Source: Candidatus Brachythrix odensensis (GTDB taxonomy: Bacteria; Chloroflexota; Anaerolineae; J036; Brachytrichaceae). From it: a DNA stretch of 64,000 nt. Under the pieces are notes generated by a model. It was not told where the DNA came from, did no database searches, and was given only the letters and a program-made list of their open reading frames with translations. Location of the stretch: contig JADKDT010000018.1 of assembly GCA_016714465.1 (NCBI GenBank), forward strand, positions 1 through 64,000, read 5' to 3'. Both the position numbers and the translations under genes were made by a program. Below are positions 55,903 through 64,000 of the stretch, one piece after another. Position 1 is the first letter of the stretch; the number at the start of each line of letters is the position of its first letter.

Positions 55903-57029
55903 AGCGAGTTGTTGCCAAGGCCGGCCGGGCGATCATCATCGATGTGCCCGAGCCCGAACTTCGGCCGGGCGAAGTCCTGGTCGCCACTGCCTTCTCCGCC
56001 ATCAGCAGCGGCACGGAGATGCACATCATCCACAGCACCGCCAACCCGGAGACGCTGGGCGATGACACCTATCCGCGCAAGCCGAGCCTGCAGTACCCGG
56101 CCCCGCCCCAATTGCGCTCGCGGGGCGTGCGTTGGGCAGGCCCCGAGCCGCGCGGCCAGATTCCCGAGACGGCCTCGGTGGGTTACAGCCTGTCCGGGCG
56201 GGTGCTGGCCGTCTCGCCTGAGGTCACCGACCTGAAGCCGGGAGACCGGGTGGCCTGCTCGGGCAACCAATGCGCCATCCACGCCGAGCGGGTGGCCGTG
56301 CCGCGCAACCTCGTGGCCAAGGTGCCCGAGGGCGTCTCGCTTGACCAGGCCGCCTTCGTCACCCTGGGCTGCATCGCCATGGTCGGTCTGCGCCGGACGG
56401 GCTGCCAGTTTGGCGAGACCGTCGTCGCCTTTGGCCTGGGCCTGCTCGGTCAGCTCACCGTTCAGATCGCCCGGGCGGCGGGGATGCAGGTGCTCGGCCT
56501 TGACATTGACGAGCGGCGAGTGGCCGAGGCCCTTGCCAACGGAGCGAACCGGGCCCTGAATCCGAACAAGGACAACGCGATCGAGGCGTGTCTCGCGATG
56601 ACCGATGGATTTGGCGCGGACGGGGTGGTGCTGTGCGTGGTCACGCCCTCGAGCGAGCCGATCAACCTGGCCTTCGATCTATGCCGGCATAAGGGCACCG
56701 TGGTTGGCGTGGGCGCGTTTGGGATGGACATCAATCGCGGCCGGATGTATTCGCGCGAGGTCACTTTCCAGCCCTCCATCGCGTATGGCCAGGGCCGTTA
56801 CGACACGGTCTACGAGGAGGGCAACGTCGACTATCCGATCGGCTACGCCCGTTGGACCGAGAACCGCAACCAGGGCGCTTTTCTGCGCCTGCTGGCCGAG
56901 GGCAAGGTCAGCGTGGCCTCGCTCGGGTCGGTTCGGATGCCGATGACCGATGCGCCGCGAGCCTATGAGATGCTCGACGCGCCGGGCCGCCCGCCCACCG
57001 TTGTCTTCACCTATGGAGAGGCTAGATGA
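55899..57029 (+). CDS. Zinc-type alcohol/sugar dehydrogenase (MDR superfamily)
   Basis: 376 residues. Polyol or sugar oxidation with NAD(P). It shows ELRPGEVLVATAFSAISSGT, SVGYSLSGRVLAVSPEVTDL, KPGDRVACSGNQCAIHAERV, VAFGLGLLGQLTVQIARAAG and HKGTVVGVGAFGMDI. The N-terminal catalytic zinc Cys of classical enzymes is replaced in ISSGTE, as in the group that pairs with Gfo/Idh oxidoreductases. ATG 55899 overlaps the GntR stop (ATGA), and its stop overlaps the next start the same way. Confidence 0.88.
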   Translation: MKRVVAKAGRAIIIDVPEPELRPGEVLVATAFSAISSGTEMHIIHSTANPETLGDDTYPRKPSLQYPAPPQLRSRGVRWAGPEPRGQIPETASVGYSLSGRVLAVSPEVTDLKPGDRVACSGNQCAIHAERVAVPRNLVAKVPEGVSLDQAAFVTLGCIAMVGLRRTGCQFGETVVAFGLGLLGQLTVQIARAAGMQVLGLDIDERRVAEALANGANRALNPNKDNAIEACLAMTDGFGADGVVLCVVTPSSEPINLAFDLCRHKGTVVGVGAFGMDINRGRMYSREVTFQPSIAYGQGRYDTVYEEGNVDYPIGYARWTENRNQGAFLRLLAEGKVSVASLGSVRMPMTDAPRAYEMLDAPGRPPTVVFTYGEAR

Positions 57030-58043
57030 ACAGCGCGCTCAGGATCGGGGTGATCGGGTGCGGATTGCGGGCGGCCGTGTACTGCGATGGCGTGGACCGG
57101 GTACCGGCCGTGCAATTACGGGCCTATGCTGACGTCAACCAGGCCTCGGCGGATCGATTTCTGGCCAAGTACGGCGGCGGCTACGCGACCAATGACCCGG
57201 AACGGGTGCTGGCCGATCCTGACATCGACGCGGTCTTCATCTGCACCTGGCACGATACGCACACGGCCTTGGCCGTATCCGCCGCCGCGCACGGCAAGCA
57301 CATCCTGATCGAGAAACCAATGGCGCTGACGATTGGGGAGTGCTGGACGATCGAAGAGGCTGTTCGCCGGGCGGGCGTGACCTTAACGGTCGGGCACAAG
57401 ATGCGTTTCATGCCGATGGTGCGCCGGGCCAAGCAGATCGTCGGCCAGCCGCTGATGATGCTGGCCCAGATGATGAACGACCGCATCCCCGACGACGCGT
57501 GGTCGCTGCAGCCCGGCGTGGGCGGGGGGAGCGTGCTTGGGGCCGGGTGCCATCTGGCTGATCTGTTGTGCTACATGGCTGGATCCGATCCGGTCGAAGT
57601 GTATGGGGTCGGCGGGGCGATCACCCATCCGAACCCCGAGATTGTCGATTGCGCGATTGCGACGGTGAAGTTCGCCAACGGCGCCATCGCCAGCCTGATC
57701 CAGGGCGATCCGGGCCGCAATCCGTACGCCTCGACCTTTTTCTGTGAGGTCTTTGGCAAGGACAAGGGCGTGTGCCTGCGCGATCGCTTTCACCAGGCAA
57801 CCCTGGGGGGCAGATCAGACCCGGCTGGGGCCGGAGGATCTCACGCCGGAGGAGCGCGCGGATATCGAGGGGGACGTGGCGCTCCTCCGCCATTTTGCCG
57901 ACAACGCCTTGCGCGGGAGGCCGGGCGAGTGCCGGGCCCGCGAGGGACGCATCGCAACGACCATGATGGTCAAACTGATTGAGTCCATTCGGACCGGGCA
58001 GGCGCAAAAAATCGAAGCCGACTGGCGCGGGACATACGCGTAA
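57026..58043 (+). CDS. Gfo/Idh/MocA-family oxidoreductase, frameshifted
   Basis: About 338 residues. LRIGVIGCGLRAAVYCDGVD, DAVFICTWHDTHTALAVSAA, ILIEKPMALTIGECWTIEEA, TVGHKMRFMPMVRRAK and GGGSVLGAGCHLADLLCYMA show the fold and the EKP motif. One extra G in a run at 57806-57811 shifts the frame. Removing it gives LGADQTRLGPEDLTPEERAD through to IEADWRGTYA. Translationally coupled to the MDR dehydrogenase, so both probably act on the sugar brought in by the ABC importer. Confidence 0.9.
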
Positions 58044-58194
58044 CCGGCTTAAATTTGCGTCAGGAGGGACTATCGACCAAGCCACATCAAATCACCAGGA
58101 CGATGCGCGGCGAGTTCGCCGAGTGTCCGATCCGGCGAGTTACTGGACGATTTCGGGCGCGAATCATGCGCCCAATACAACAGGAGAAGAACAC

Positions 58195-59574
58195 ATGTCG
58201 AACCCAATGAAGTCGCCCCTTTCGCGGCGGCGCTTTTTGAAGCTGGCGGGCACCGGTTCCGCCCTGGCCGCGGTGAGCGCGGCATGCGCGCCGGCTGCCG
58301 CGCCTGCTCCTACCGCCGCCCCGGCCAAGCCGGCCGCTCCGGCGGCGACCAGCGCGCCGGCCGTAATCGCCAAGCCCTTTGCGGGCAAGGAACTGACCGT
58401 CTTTGCCGGCAACCATCACGACACGAACGTGCGTGACCTGTGGATCCCGCTGTTCCAGGAGAAGACCGGCGCGAAGGTGACCTACACCTCGATCGGTGGC
58501 GGCGACGCGGATGCCAAGTACGCCGTGTTCCTGGCCAGCCAGGACGGGTCGCAGGACGTGCTGTATAGCTGGGAGACCTTTACGGCCAAGTATGGCCGCG
58601 GCCTGTTTGAGGACCTGAGCGGCTTCAAGAAGCCCCTCCTGGACTCGCTGAATGCGGTCCCGGTCAAGGCCTTGACGTGTCTGGGCAAGCAGTATGGCAT
58701 TCCGTTCGACTCGAACATGGCCATCTTCATGTGGAACACAGAGCTGTATCAGAAGGCTGGCCTCGATCCCGACAAGCCGCCGGAGAGCTGGACCCAGTTC
58801 GCCGAACACAGCAAGAAGCTGACCAAGGATGGCAACTACGGCACCCTGTTCACCCTGGGCGATGGGAACTCGAGCTTCTTCACCTTCCTCTCGATCTTCA
58901 ACTCGACCGGCGCGCTGCTGCTCAGCGAAGATCAGAAGAAGATCATGGTCGACACGCCCGAAGGCTTGCAGACCATGACGGCGTTCTACGACGGCGTGGT
59001 CAAGGACAAGTGGATTGACCCGGCTGGTCTGACGATCAACAGCTCGATCGAGCAGGGCAAGGTCTTCCGCGGCGGGAAAATCGGCCACTACTACGCCTTC
59101 CCCAACCACTATGGCCTGGCCATGGACGCGACCCAGTCGCAGATCGTGGGCAAGGTCAAGACCGGGATCATCCCCGGCCTGAAGCTGCGCAGCGGCTCCG
59201 GGAACGGCTTCGAGGGCTACTCGATGAACCGCTTCTCGAAGAACAAGGAACTGGCCATGGCCTGGCTCGAGTTCACTGTGTCGCCTGAAGTGCAGAAGCT
59301 CGTGGCGCTGAAGTGGGGACGCGCGCCGGCGCTCGCGGCGACCTTCAACGACGCTGAGGTGAAGGCGGCGGCGCCGCAGTTCGCCGCGGTGGCCGAGCAG
59401 GTCAAGTATCCGGCGCCGCGCTACGGGTCGCCGTTCTACTTCGATGTGGGCACGGCCTTCAACGATCACATGAACAAGCTGCTCAAGGGCGAAGGCACGC
59501 CGAAGCAGGCTTGCGAGCGCGTCCAGGCCGACGCGCAGAAGGCGATCGACGCCTACTGGGCCAAAGTCAAATAG
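58195..59574 (+). CDS. ABC sugar transporter substrate-binding lipoprotein with Tat-type signal
   Basis: 459 residues of the family-1 extracellular solute-binding type (SBP_bac_1). SRRRFLKLAGTG (RRxFLK) is a twin-arginine motif, followed by a lipobox ending AACA at about residue 31 and an Ala/Pro-rich tether. The mature part has LTVFAGNHHDTNVRDLWIPL, DVLYSWETFTAKYGRGLFED, YGIPFDSNMAIFMWNTELY and AYWAKVK at the end. AGGAGA lies 9 nt before ATG 58195. Folding before export through the TatBC system encoded at 7983-9350 is inferred. Confidence 0.93.
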   Translation: MSNPMKSPLSRRRFLKLAGTGSALAAVSAACAPAAAPAPTAAPAKPAAPAATSAPAVIAKPFAGKELTVFAGNHHDTNVRDLWIPLFQEKTGAKVTYTSIGGGDADAKYAVFLASQDGSQDVLYSWETFTAKYGRGLFEDLSGFKKPLLDSLNAVPVKALTCLGKQYGIPFDSNMAIFMWNTELYQKAGLDPDKPPESWTQFAEHSKKLTKDGNYGTLFTLGDGNSSFFTFLSIFNSTGALLLSEDQKKIMVDTPEGLQTMTAFYDGVVKDKWIDPAGLTINSSIEQGKVFRGGKIGHYYAFPNHYGLAMDATQSQIVGKVKTGIIPGLKLRSGSGNGFEGYSMNRFSKNKELAMAWLEFTVSPEVQKLVALKWGRAPALAATFNDAEVKAAAPQFAAVAEQVKYPAPRYGSPFYFDVGTAFNDHMNKLLKGEGTPKQACERVQADAQKAIDAYWAKVK

Positions 59575-59591
59575 ATCCCACTGGACAGTGC

Positions 59592-59621
59592 CGGGTGGCA
59601 GGCGGAAACGCCTGCCACCCG
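59592..59621 (+). terminator. Stem-loop between binding protein and permease genes
   Basis: A perfect 13-bp stem CGGGTGGCAGGCG (59592-59604) with 59609-59621 and a GAAA tetraloop. It probably protects or partly terminates the message, as known for malE-malF, so that more binding protein than permease is made. Confidence 0.75.
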
Positions 59622-59697
59622 ATTGAATCAGCTCGTTTCGCGGTGCCGCGCCTGTCCACCAGGATGGGTCCGATACCGCGCCACTCACCGGGAATCC

Positions 59698-60621
59698 ATG
59701 AACGACGCACGACCCAGGTCAACCCTTTGGCAACGTTTCAACCGGATGGACGAAGGCCGGTTTGGGGCCCTGCTTATTACCCCGACCGCGCTGGTGATGC
59801 TGTTTGTCCTGGCGGTGCCGATCGGCTATGCGTTTGTTATGAGTCTGAATCGCATCGAGCTGACGATCTCGCCGGACTGGGACTTTGCGGGCTTGAAGAA
59901 CTATGCGGACTTGCTGGTGAATAAGCAGGTCCAGGCAGCCGTGCCACGCACTCTTTTCTTCGCCGCCCTGAACGTCCTGCTGACGACCGGCGGGGCGACG
60001 ATCATGGCTCTTGTCTTGAACGAGCCGTTCAAGGGCCGCAAATGGGTGCGCGTCTTTATTCTCTTGCCCTGGGCGGTTGCGCCGGTTGTCAGCGGCGTGA
60101 TGTGGCGCTACATGTTTCATCAAAGCTATGGCCTGATCAACGCCCTGCTGCGCGGACTTGGCGTGATCGATAAGTACGTGGTCTGGTTTGATGACCCGAC
60201 GGTGGCGCTGAGCATTGCCAGCATCGCCACGGCCTGGAAGGCGCTTCCCTTCGCCTCGTTGATCCTGCTGGCGGCGATGCAGAGCATCCCAGAATCGCTC
60301 TATCGGGCGTCGAAGATGGATGGCGCCAATGCCATTCAGCGGTTCTGGTTTGTCACGTTTGCGCATATCCGGCCTACCGTCATCTTCGTGGTCGTGCTGC
60401 AGATCATCGCGTCGCTTCAGGCGTTTGATGTCATCTTCACCCTCACCCGGGGCGGACCCGGGCAGGGCACCGTGGTGCTCAACTACCTGACTTTTGTCAA
60501 CGCCTTCGAGCGGCTCAGCCTGGGCTCGGCCACATCGCTCGCCTTGTTGCTGGCGCTCTTGATTGTCGTGTTGAGCGGTCTTTCGCTCAGCCTGACCATT
60601 GCCCGGAAACCAAAGGCCTGA
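59698..60621 (+). CDS. ABC sugar transporter permease (MalF/UgpA type)
   Basis: 307 residues with six membrane segments. GALLITPTALVMLFVLAVPI opens the first, then FFAALNVLLTTGGATIMALV, FILLPWAVAPVVSGVMWRYM and the EAA loop YRASKMDGANAIQRFWFVTF AHIRP that contacts the ATPase. The FDVIFTLTRGGPGQGT block is typical of carbohydrate CUT1 permeases. ATG 59698 fits the family start. Confidence 0.93.
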   Translation: MNDARPRSTLWQRFNRMDEGRFGALLITPTALVMLFVLAVPIGYAFVMSLNRIELTISPDWDFAGLKNYADLLVNKQVQAAVPRTLFFAALNVLLTTGGATIMALVLNEPFKGRKWVRVFILLPWAVAPVVSGVMWRYMFHQSYGLINALLRGLGVIDKYVVWFDDPTVALSIASIATAWKALPFASLILLAAMQSIPESLYRASKMDGANAIQRFWFVTFAHIRPTVIFVVVLQIIASLQAFDVIFTLTRGGPGQGTVVLNYLTFVNAFERLSLGSATSLALLLALLIVVLSGLSLSLTIARKPKA

Positions 60622-60630
60622 GGCCAAATC

Positions 60631-61466
60631 ATGCGTCACTTCCTGCATACCTGGCTTCGCCCCAGCCTGCTTTACGCGCTGGTGGCCCTTTTCGTGGTCT
60701 GGACCATGGCCCCAGTCGTCTGGATCGGCACGATGAGCGTGCAGCCCGAGATCAACTACGTGTCCGTTCCGCCGCATCTGAGCATCAGCGATTTCAGCTT
60801 GCGTTGGGCAACGAGATGCTGTCGGAGCCGGATGTGGCTGCCGCTCTCCGGAACAGCGTGATCACGGCGACTTTGACCATGGTGGTCTGTCTGGTGTTTG
60901 GCTCGCTCGCGGCGTATACCCTGGCCCGGCTGAACATGCCGCGCAAGAATCTGCTGCTGGGGATCAGCGTGTTCTCGCGGATGATCCCCTCGATGGTCCT
61001 GATCATCCCGATGTTCCTGCTGATGCGGGCGGCCAGCCTGCTGGATTCGTATGCGGCGCTGGTCATCGTCTACAGCGCGTTTCTGCTGCCGTATGTGATC
61101 TGGATGCTGAAGAATTTCTTCGAGCAGGTCCCGGTCGCGCTCGAGTCCGCGGCCCGGATGGATGGCTGCACCCGCCTGGGCGCCCTGTTCCGGGTGATGA
61201 TCCCGGCGGCCGGCCCCGGGGTCGTGGCGACCGCGGTGTTCGCCTTTATCGGGGCTTGGAACGAGTTTTTGTTTGGGCTGATTCTCACCACCCGCCAGGT
61301 CGTGCCAATCACGGTCAAGATCTCGGCCCTTGTAAGCAGCACCTTTCATTCGGACACCTCGCTCGTCGCCGCGACGGGCATGCTGGCCATCATCCCCGTG
61401 GTCGTGCTGGTGATCGTCCTTAATCGTTATATCGTTCGCGGTCTCGTCGAAGGAGTGAAGATGTAA
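60631..61466 (+). CDS. ABC sugar transporter permease (MalG/UgpE type), frameshifted
   Basis: About 278 residues. The N-terminal helix WLRPSLLYALVALFVVWTMA and IGTMSVQPEINY precede a frameshift near 60808 in a G run (one base missing; restoring it gives SLRWGNEMLSEPD). The rest has NSVITATLTMVVCLVFGSLA, IPSMVLIIPMFLLMRA, the EAA loop ALESAARMDGCTRLGALFRV and IGAWNEFLFGLIL. It is followed by the ATPase after 2 bp. Confidence 0.92.
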
Positions 61467-61468
61467 TC

Positions 61469-62569
61469 ATGAGCCGAGTTGAACTACGCGGTCTCGCCAA
61501 ATCCTTCGGCCCGGTCCAGGCCGTCAAGGATGTCACGCTTGAAATACCGGACCATGCCTTTGTCACCCTGCTCGGCCCGTCGGGTTGCGGCAAAACGACC
61601 ACCCTCAATATGCTCGCCGGGCTGGAGAAAGTGACCCGCGGCGAGATCCTGGTGGACGGCCAGACGATCACGGACTGGGCCCCTCATGAGCGCGGCATGG
61701 CGATGGTGTTCCAGAACTACGCCCTGTATCCGCACATGGATGTCTACGGCAACATCGCCTTCGCCCTCAAGCTGCAAAAGGTGCCCAAGGCCGACATCGA
61801 CAGGCGGGTCAGGCGGGTGGCGTCCGCGCTCGAGGTGGAGAAGCTTTTGCAGCGCCGCATCTCGCAACTCTCCGGCGGACAGCAGCAGCGGGTGGCCCTG
61901 GCTCGGGCGATGGTGAAGGAGCCCAAGGTCTTTCTGTTCGACGAGCCGCTCTCGAATCTGGACGCGGCCCTGCGCACCCGGATGCGGATCGAGATCAAGC
62001 GCCTGCACCAGCAATTGCGCGCGACCTCGGTCTTCGTCACCCATGACCAGGAGGAGGCGATGATCCTGTCGGATTACATCGCCGTGATGCGGGACGGCGA
62101 AGTGGTTCAATATGGCCGGGCTGATGAGGTCTATCGCAAACCGAATCACATCTACGTCGGCACCTTCATTGGCAAGCCGCGGATGAGCATCATGGAGGGC
62201 CGGCTGACGGTGGATGGCCAGACGGGCGGCATGGCGTTTAGCGCCGATGGCGTACGCATCGCCTGGGCGGGTGTGCCTGGCCGGCCGGCGAAGGCGATGG
62301 AAGTCGATGTCAGCCTGGGCATTCGAGCGGAGGACGTCAAAATCCTCGCAGCCGGCGCCGATGGCGATGGCACGATGACCGGCGAAGTCAATCTCCTCGA
62401 GCCGCTGGGTTCGGATACCTATGTCGAACTTGCCAACGGCAAGGTCAGCATCACCGCCCGGACCGAGCCTGATCGCGGAATCGGGCTGGGCGACAAAGTC
62501 GTCGTCCAGTTGGCGCGGCCGAAGCTGCATATTTTCGACGGGAAGACCGGCGCGCGGATTGAACCCTGA
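61469..62569 (+). CDS. ABC sugar transporter ATP-binding protein (MsmK/UgpC type)
   Basis: 366 residues. Walker A GPSGCGKTT (36-44), Q-loop VFQNYALYPHM (80-90), signature LSGGQ (134-138), Walker B VFLFDEP (154-160), D-loop SNLDA and switch His in VFVTHDQEEA. The C-terminal TOBE/OB domain (about 235-366) is the regulatory fold of CUT1 importers. It energises the two permeases upstream. Full length and intact. Confidence 0.95.
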   Translation: MSRVELRGLAKSFGPVQAVKDVTLEIPDHAFVTLLGPSGCGKTTTLNMLAGLEKVTRGEILVDGQTITDWAPHERGMAMVFQNYALYPHMDVYGNIAFALKLQKVPKADIDRRVRRVASALEVEKLLQRRISQLSGGQQQRVALARAMVKEPKVFLFDEPLSNLDAALRTRMRIEIKRLHQQLRATSVFVTHDQEEAMILSDYIAVMRDGEVVQYGRADEVYRKPNHIYVGTFIGKPRMSIMEGRLTVDGQTGGMAFSADGVRIAWAGVPGRPAKAMEVDVSLGIRAEDVKILAAGADGDGTMTGEVNLLEPLGSDTYVELANGKVSITARTEPDRGIGLGDKVVVQLARPKLHIFDGKTGARIEP

Positions 62570-62605
62570 ATGAGACCATTCAGTATCCGCGCATTTGGAG
62601 TGCGG

Positions 62606-62707
62606 GATCTATCCGCAGATTTCGCCGATTTCCGCCGATTCTTTTTCCGTATTCGCGCGGAGGGTATCCAAATCCGCGGGAATCGGCGAAATCTGCGGAT
62701 AGATGAT
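62606..62707. repeat. Inverted repeat of CCGCAGATTTCGCCGATT units
   Basis: GATCTATCCGCAGATTTCGC CGATTTCCG... (62606-62641) pairs with 62671-62707. It is the most symmetrical of the three copies of this family. It separates the ATPase gene from the enolase-superfamily gene. Confidence 0.88.
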
Positions 62708-62728
62708 AGCCAACTGCCGTCCTGACCC

Positions 62729-63862
62729 ATGAAAATCACCCGCATCAGCACCCACGCCCTGCATCACCCGCTTCCGCGCGGGACAGGGCCGTCGACCTAC
62801 TACTACCATTCGCGCAACACGCTGATCATCCGGATCGAGACGGATGGCGGGCTGGTCGGGTGGGGCGAGACGTCTGCGTTTGGCGGGCTGCGCAGCCTGA
62901 TTGAGGAGGTTTATGCGCCGGTGCTCATCGGGCGCGACCCGCTCGAGCATCGCGCGCTATGGCGGGCATTGTGGGGGCCGAACTTCGGGAATGGCCTGGC
63001 CCTGGGCGGGGTCGACATTGCCCTGGAGGACCTGCGCGGCAAAATCCTGGGTCTGCCGGTGGCGGAGCTCTACGGCGGCCGCTTGCGCCAACGGGTGATG
63101 GCCTACGCCTCGGCGATGAACTACATCGAAGGCGAGGACCCGGCCGTGCAATACCCGCGCGAAGCCGAGGCGCTCGTCGCTCAGGGATTCAAGGCGCTCA
63201 AGATGCGCCTGGGCGGCCAGCCGCTGCGCCAGGACGTGGCCGCCGCGACCGCGGTGCGCAGGGCGGTCGGGCCCGACATCAAGCTCATGGCCGACGGGAA
63301 TGGGGCGTATACGTTGTCCAGCGCCATCCAGATGGGCCGCGAACTCGAGCGGCTTGGCTTCTACTGGTTCGAGGAGCCTCTGCCCCAGAGCGTGCCAGAG
63401 TACGCCGCTTACGAGACCCTGGCCCAGACCCTCGACATCGCCATCGCGGCGTGCGAAGGCCTGACGTCGCGCGGGCAGTTTAAGGAAGCGATCACCCGGC
63501 GGGCGATGGACATCGTCCAGCCGGATGTGAGCCTGGCCGGCGGCATTGGCGAATGCCTGTTTGTGGCCGAGATGGCCCGGCTGTGGGGAATCCCGTGCAT
63601 GCCGCATTGCTGGGCGGGCGGGCCGGTCATTGCGGCGACGACCCATCTGCTCTCGCTGCTACCGGACGCGTCGTGGGCCCGGACCACCGAGCCGCCCATG
63701 CTCGAATTTGATATGGTTGAGAACCCCTTTCGCGAAAACCTGCTCACCCAGCCGCTCGAAGTCAAGGATGGGTTCATTACCGTCCCGACAGGGCCAGGGC
63801 TGGGGATCGACATTGACGAAGACAAGCTCCGGTTCTACGAGAAGCGGGACAAAACGGGTTGA
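62729..63862 (+). CDS. Mandelate racemase / enolase superfamily enzyme, probable sugar-acid dehydratase or cycloisomerase
   Basis: 377 residues. The N-terminal capping domain is MKITRISTHALHHPLPRGTG to about 125. The barrel has the base region ALKMRLGG (K-x-R in place of K-x-K), Mg ligands Asp in LMADGNGAYT, Glu in YWFEEPLPQ and Glu in AACEGLTSRGQ, then VQPDVSLAGGIGECL and MPHCWAGGPVIAATTHLL with the conserved His. Abstracts an alpha proton of a carboxylate substrate. The GntR-FCD regulator and sugar importer point to an aldonic or uronic acid. Exact substrate unknown. Confidence 0.9.
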   Translation: MKITRISTHALHHPLPRGTGPSTYYYHSRNTLIIRIETDGGLVGWGETSAFGGLRSLIEEVYAPVLIGRDPLEHRALWRALWGPNFGNGLALGGVDIALEDLRGKILGLPVAELYGGRLRQRVMAYASAMNYIEGEDPAVQYPREAEALVAQGFKALKMRLGGQPLRQDVAAATAVRRAVGPDIKLMADGNGAYTLSSAIQMGRELERLGFYWFEEPLPQSVPEYAAYETLAQTLDIAIAACEGLTSRGQFKEAITRRAMDIVQPDVSLAGGIGECLFVAEMARLWGIPCMPHCWAGGPVIAATTHLLSLLPDASWARTTEPPMLEFDMVENPFRENLLTQPLEVKDGFITVPTGPGLGIDIDEDKLRFYEKRDKTG

Positions 63863-63918
63863 CAGATTCGCATGACGTTCAGCATTCGAGTGACCCGCCA
63901 ATTTGGTTGCTTGATCTT

Positions 63919-64000
63919 ACGCGGAGGTCGCGGAGTCGCGCAGAAGGTCTGCCGTATATTGCGTTGGTCCCGGCCTGTGAGCGCTTTCTCCGCGCCTCCG
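63919..64000. repeat. CGCGGAG-type inverted repeat cut by window end
   Basis: ACGCGGAGGTCGCGGAGTCG CGCAGAAG (63919-63946) starts a fourth kind of short-unit repeat. CTTTCTCCGCGCCTCCG (63984-64000) is the beginning of its complementary arm. Only the repeat is seen in 63863-64000, no gene. Confidence 0.7.

Overview
The window is a GC-rich, densely packed bacterial chromosome segment. It carries about 48 protein genes, no rRNA or tRNA that I can recognise, no CRISPR array and no transposase. I infer a member of Chloroflexota, probably Anaerolineae-like. The reasons are a Gram-positive-type SOS box (GAAC-N4-GTTC) in front of lexA, SDs mixed with apparently leaderless starts, very large secreted and membrane proteins of the style common in that phylum, and abundant intergenic inverted repeats. 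This placement is inference, not proof.

Layout. 1-4.3 kb: partial GH13 glycosidase, chromate transporter, BtaA-like transferase. 4.3-12.3 kb: a long minus-strand run of tightly overlapping genes: L32, FabD, FabG, Asp23-like, NusB, TatB, TatC, DUF952, TolB-like propeller, YczE-like membrane protein and glycerate kinase. 12.4-14.9 kb: small unknown genes, a homocysteine methyltransferase-like protein and an EamA transporter. 15-25.4 kb: a giant subtilase, an acyltransferase and two big membrane proteins. 25.5-30.5 kb: lexA with two SOS boxes, a hydrolase, a toroid-GNAT fusion, a VOC protein and a serine hydrolase. 30.7-40.7 kb: class-III aminotransferase, GH5 lipoprotein, M14 peptidase and a leucine/acyl-CoA catabolic set (mccA, mccB, thiolase, hydroxyacyl-CoA dehydrogenase) with a TetR-type operator between mccB and the thiolase. 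40.7-43.7 kb: a GH13_18-like remnant and two Gfo/Idh dehydrogenases. 43.8-48.3 kb: a three-gene NAD-linked formate dehydrogenase operon. 48.4-55.1 kb: a putative gluzincin, Ogt-like protein, two glycosyltransferases, a DinB-fold protein and a second serine hydrolase. 55.1-63.9 kb: a one-direction sugar(-acid) uptake and catabolism operon: GntR regulator, MDR dehydrogenase, Gfo/Idh, ABC importer with a Tat-type lipoprotein binding protein, and an enolase-superfamily enzyme.

Two global properties deserve attention. First, the gaps between genes hold several families of inverted repeats. The most striking has nine members with near-perfect stems of about 19-22 bp and a central GNA-type triloop (core GCGAAGC or a close variant), mostly at gene 3' ends. 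A second family shares the outer arm GATTAACCTCGCGGG, and at one site the stop codons of two convergent genes lie inside its arms. Second, about sixteen otherwise conserved genes are broken by single-base frameshifts, several in homopolymers. I read these as sequencing or assembly errors and annotate the genes as continuous.
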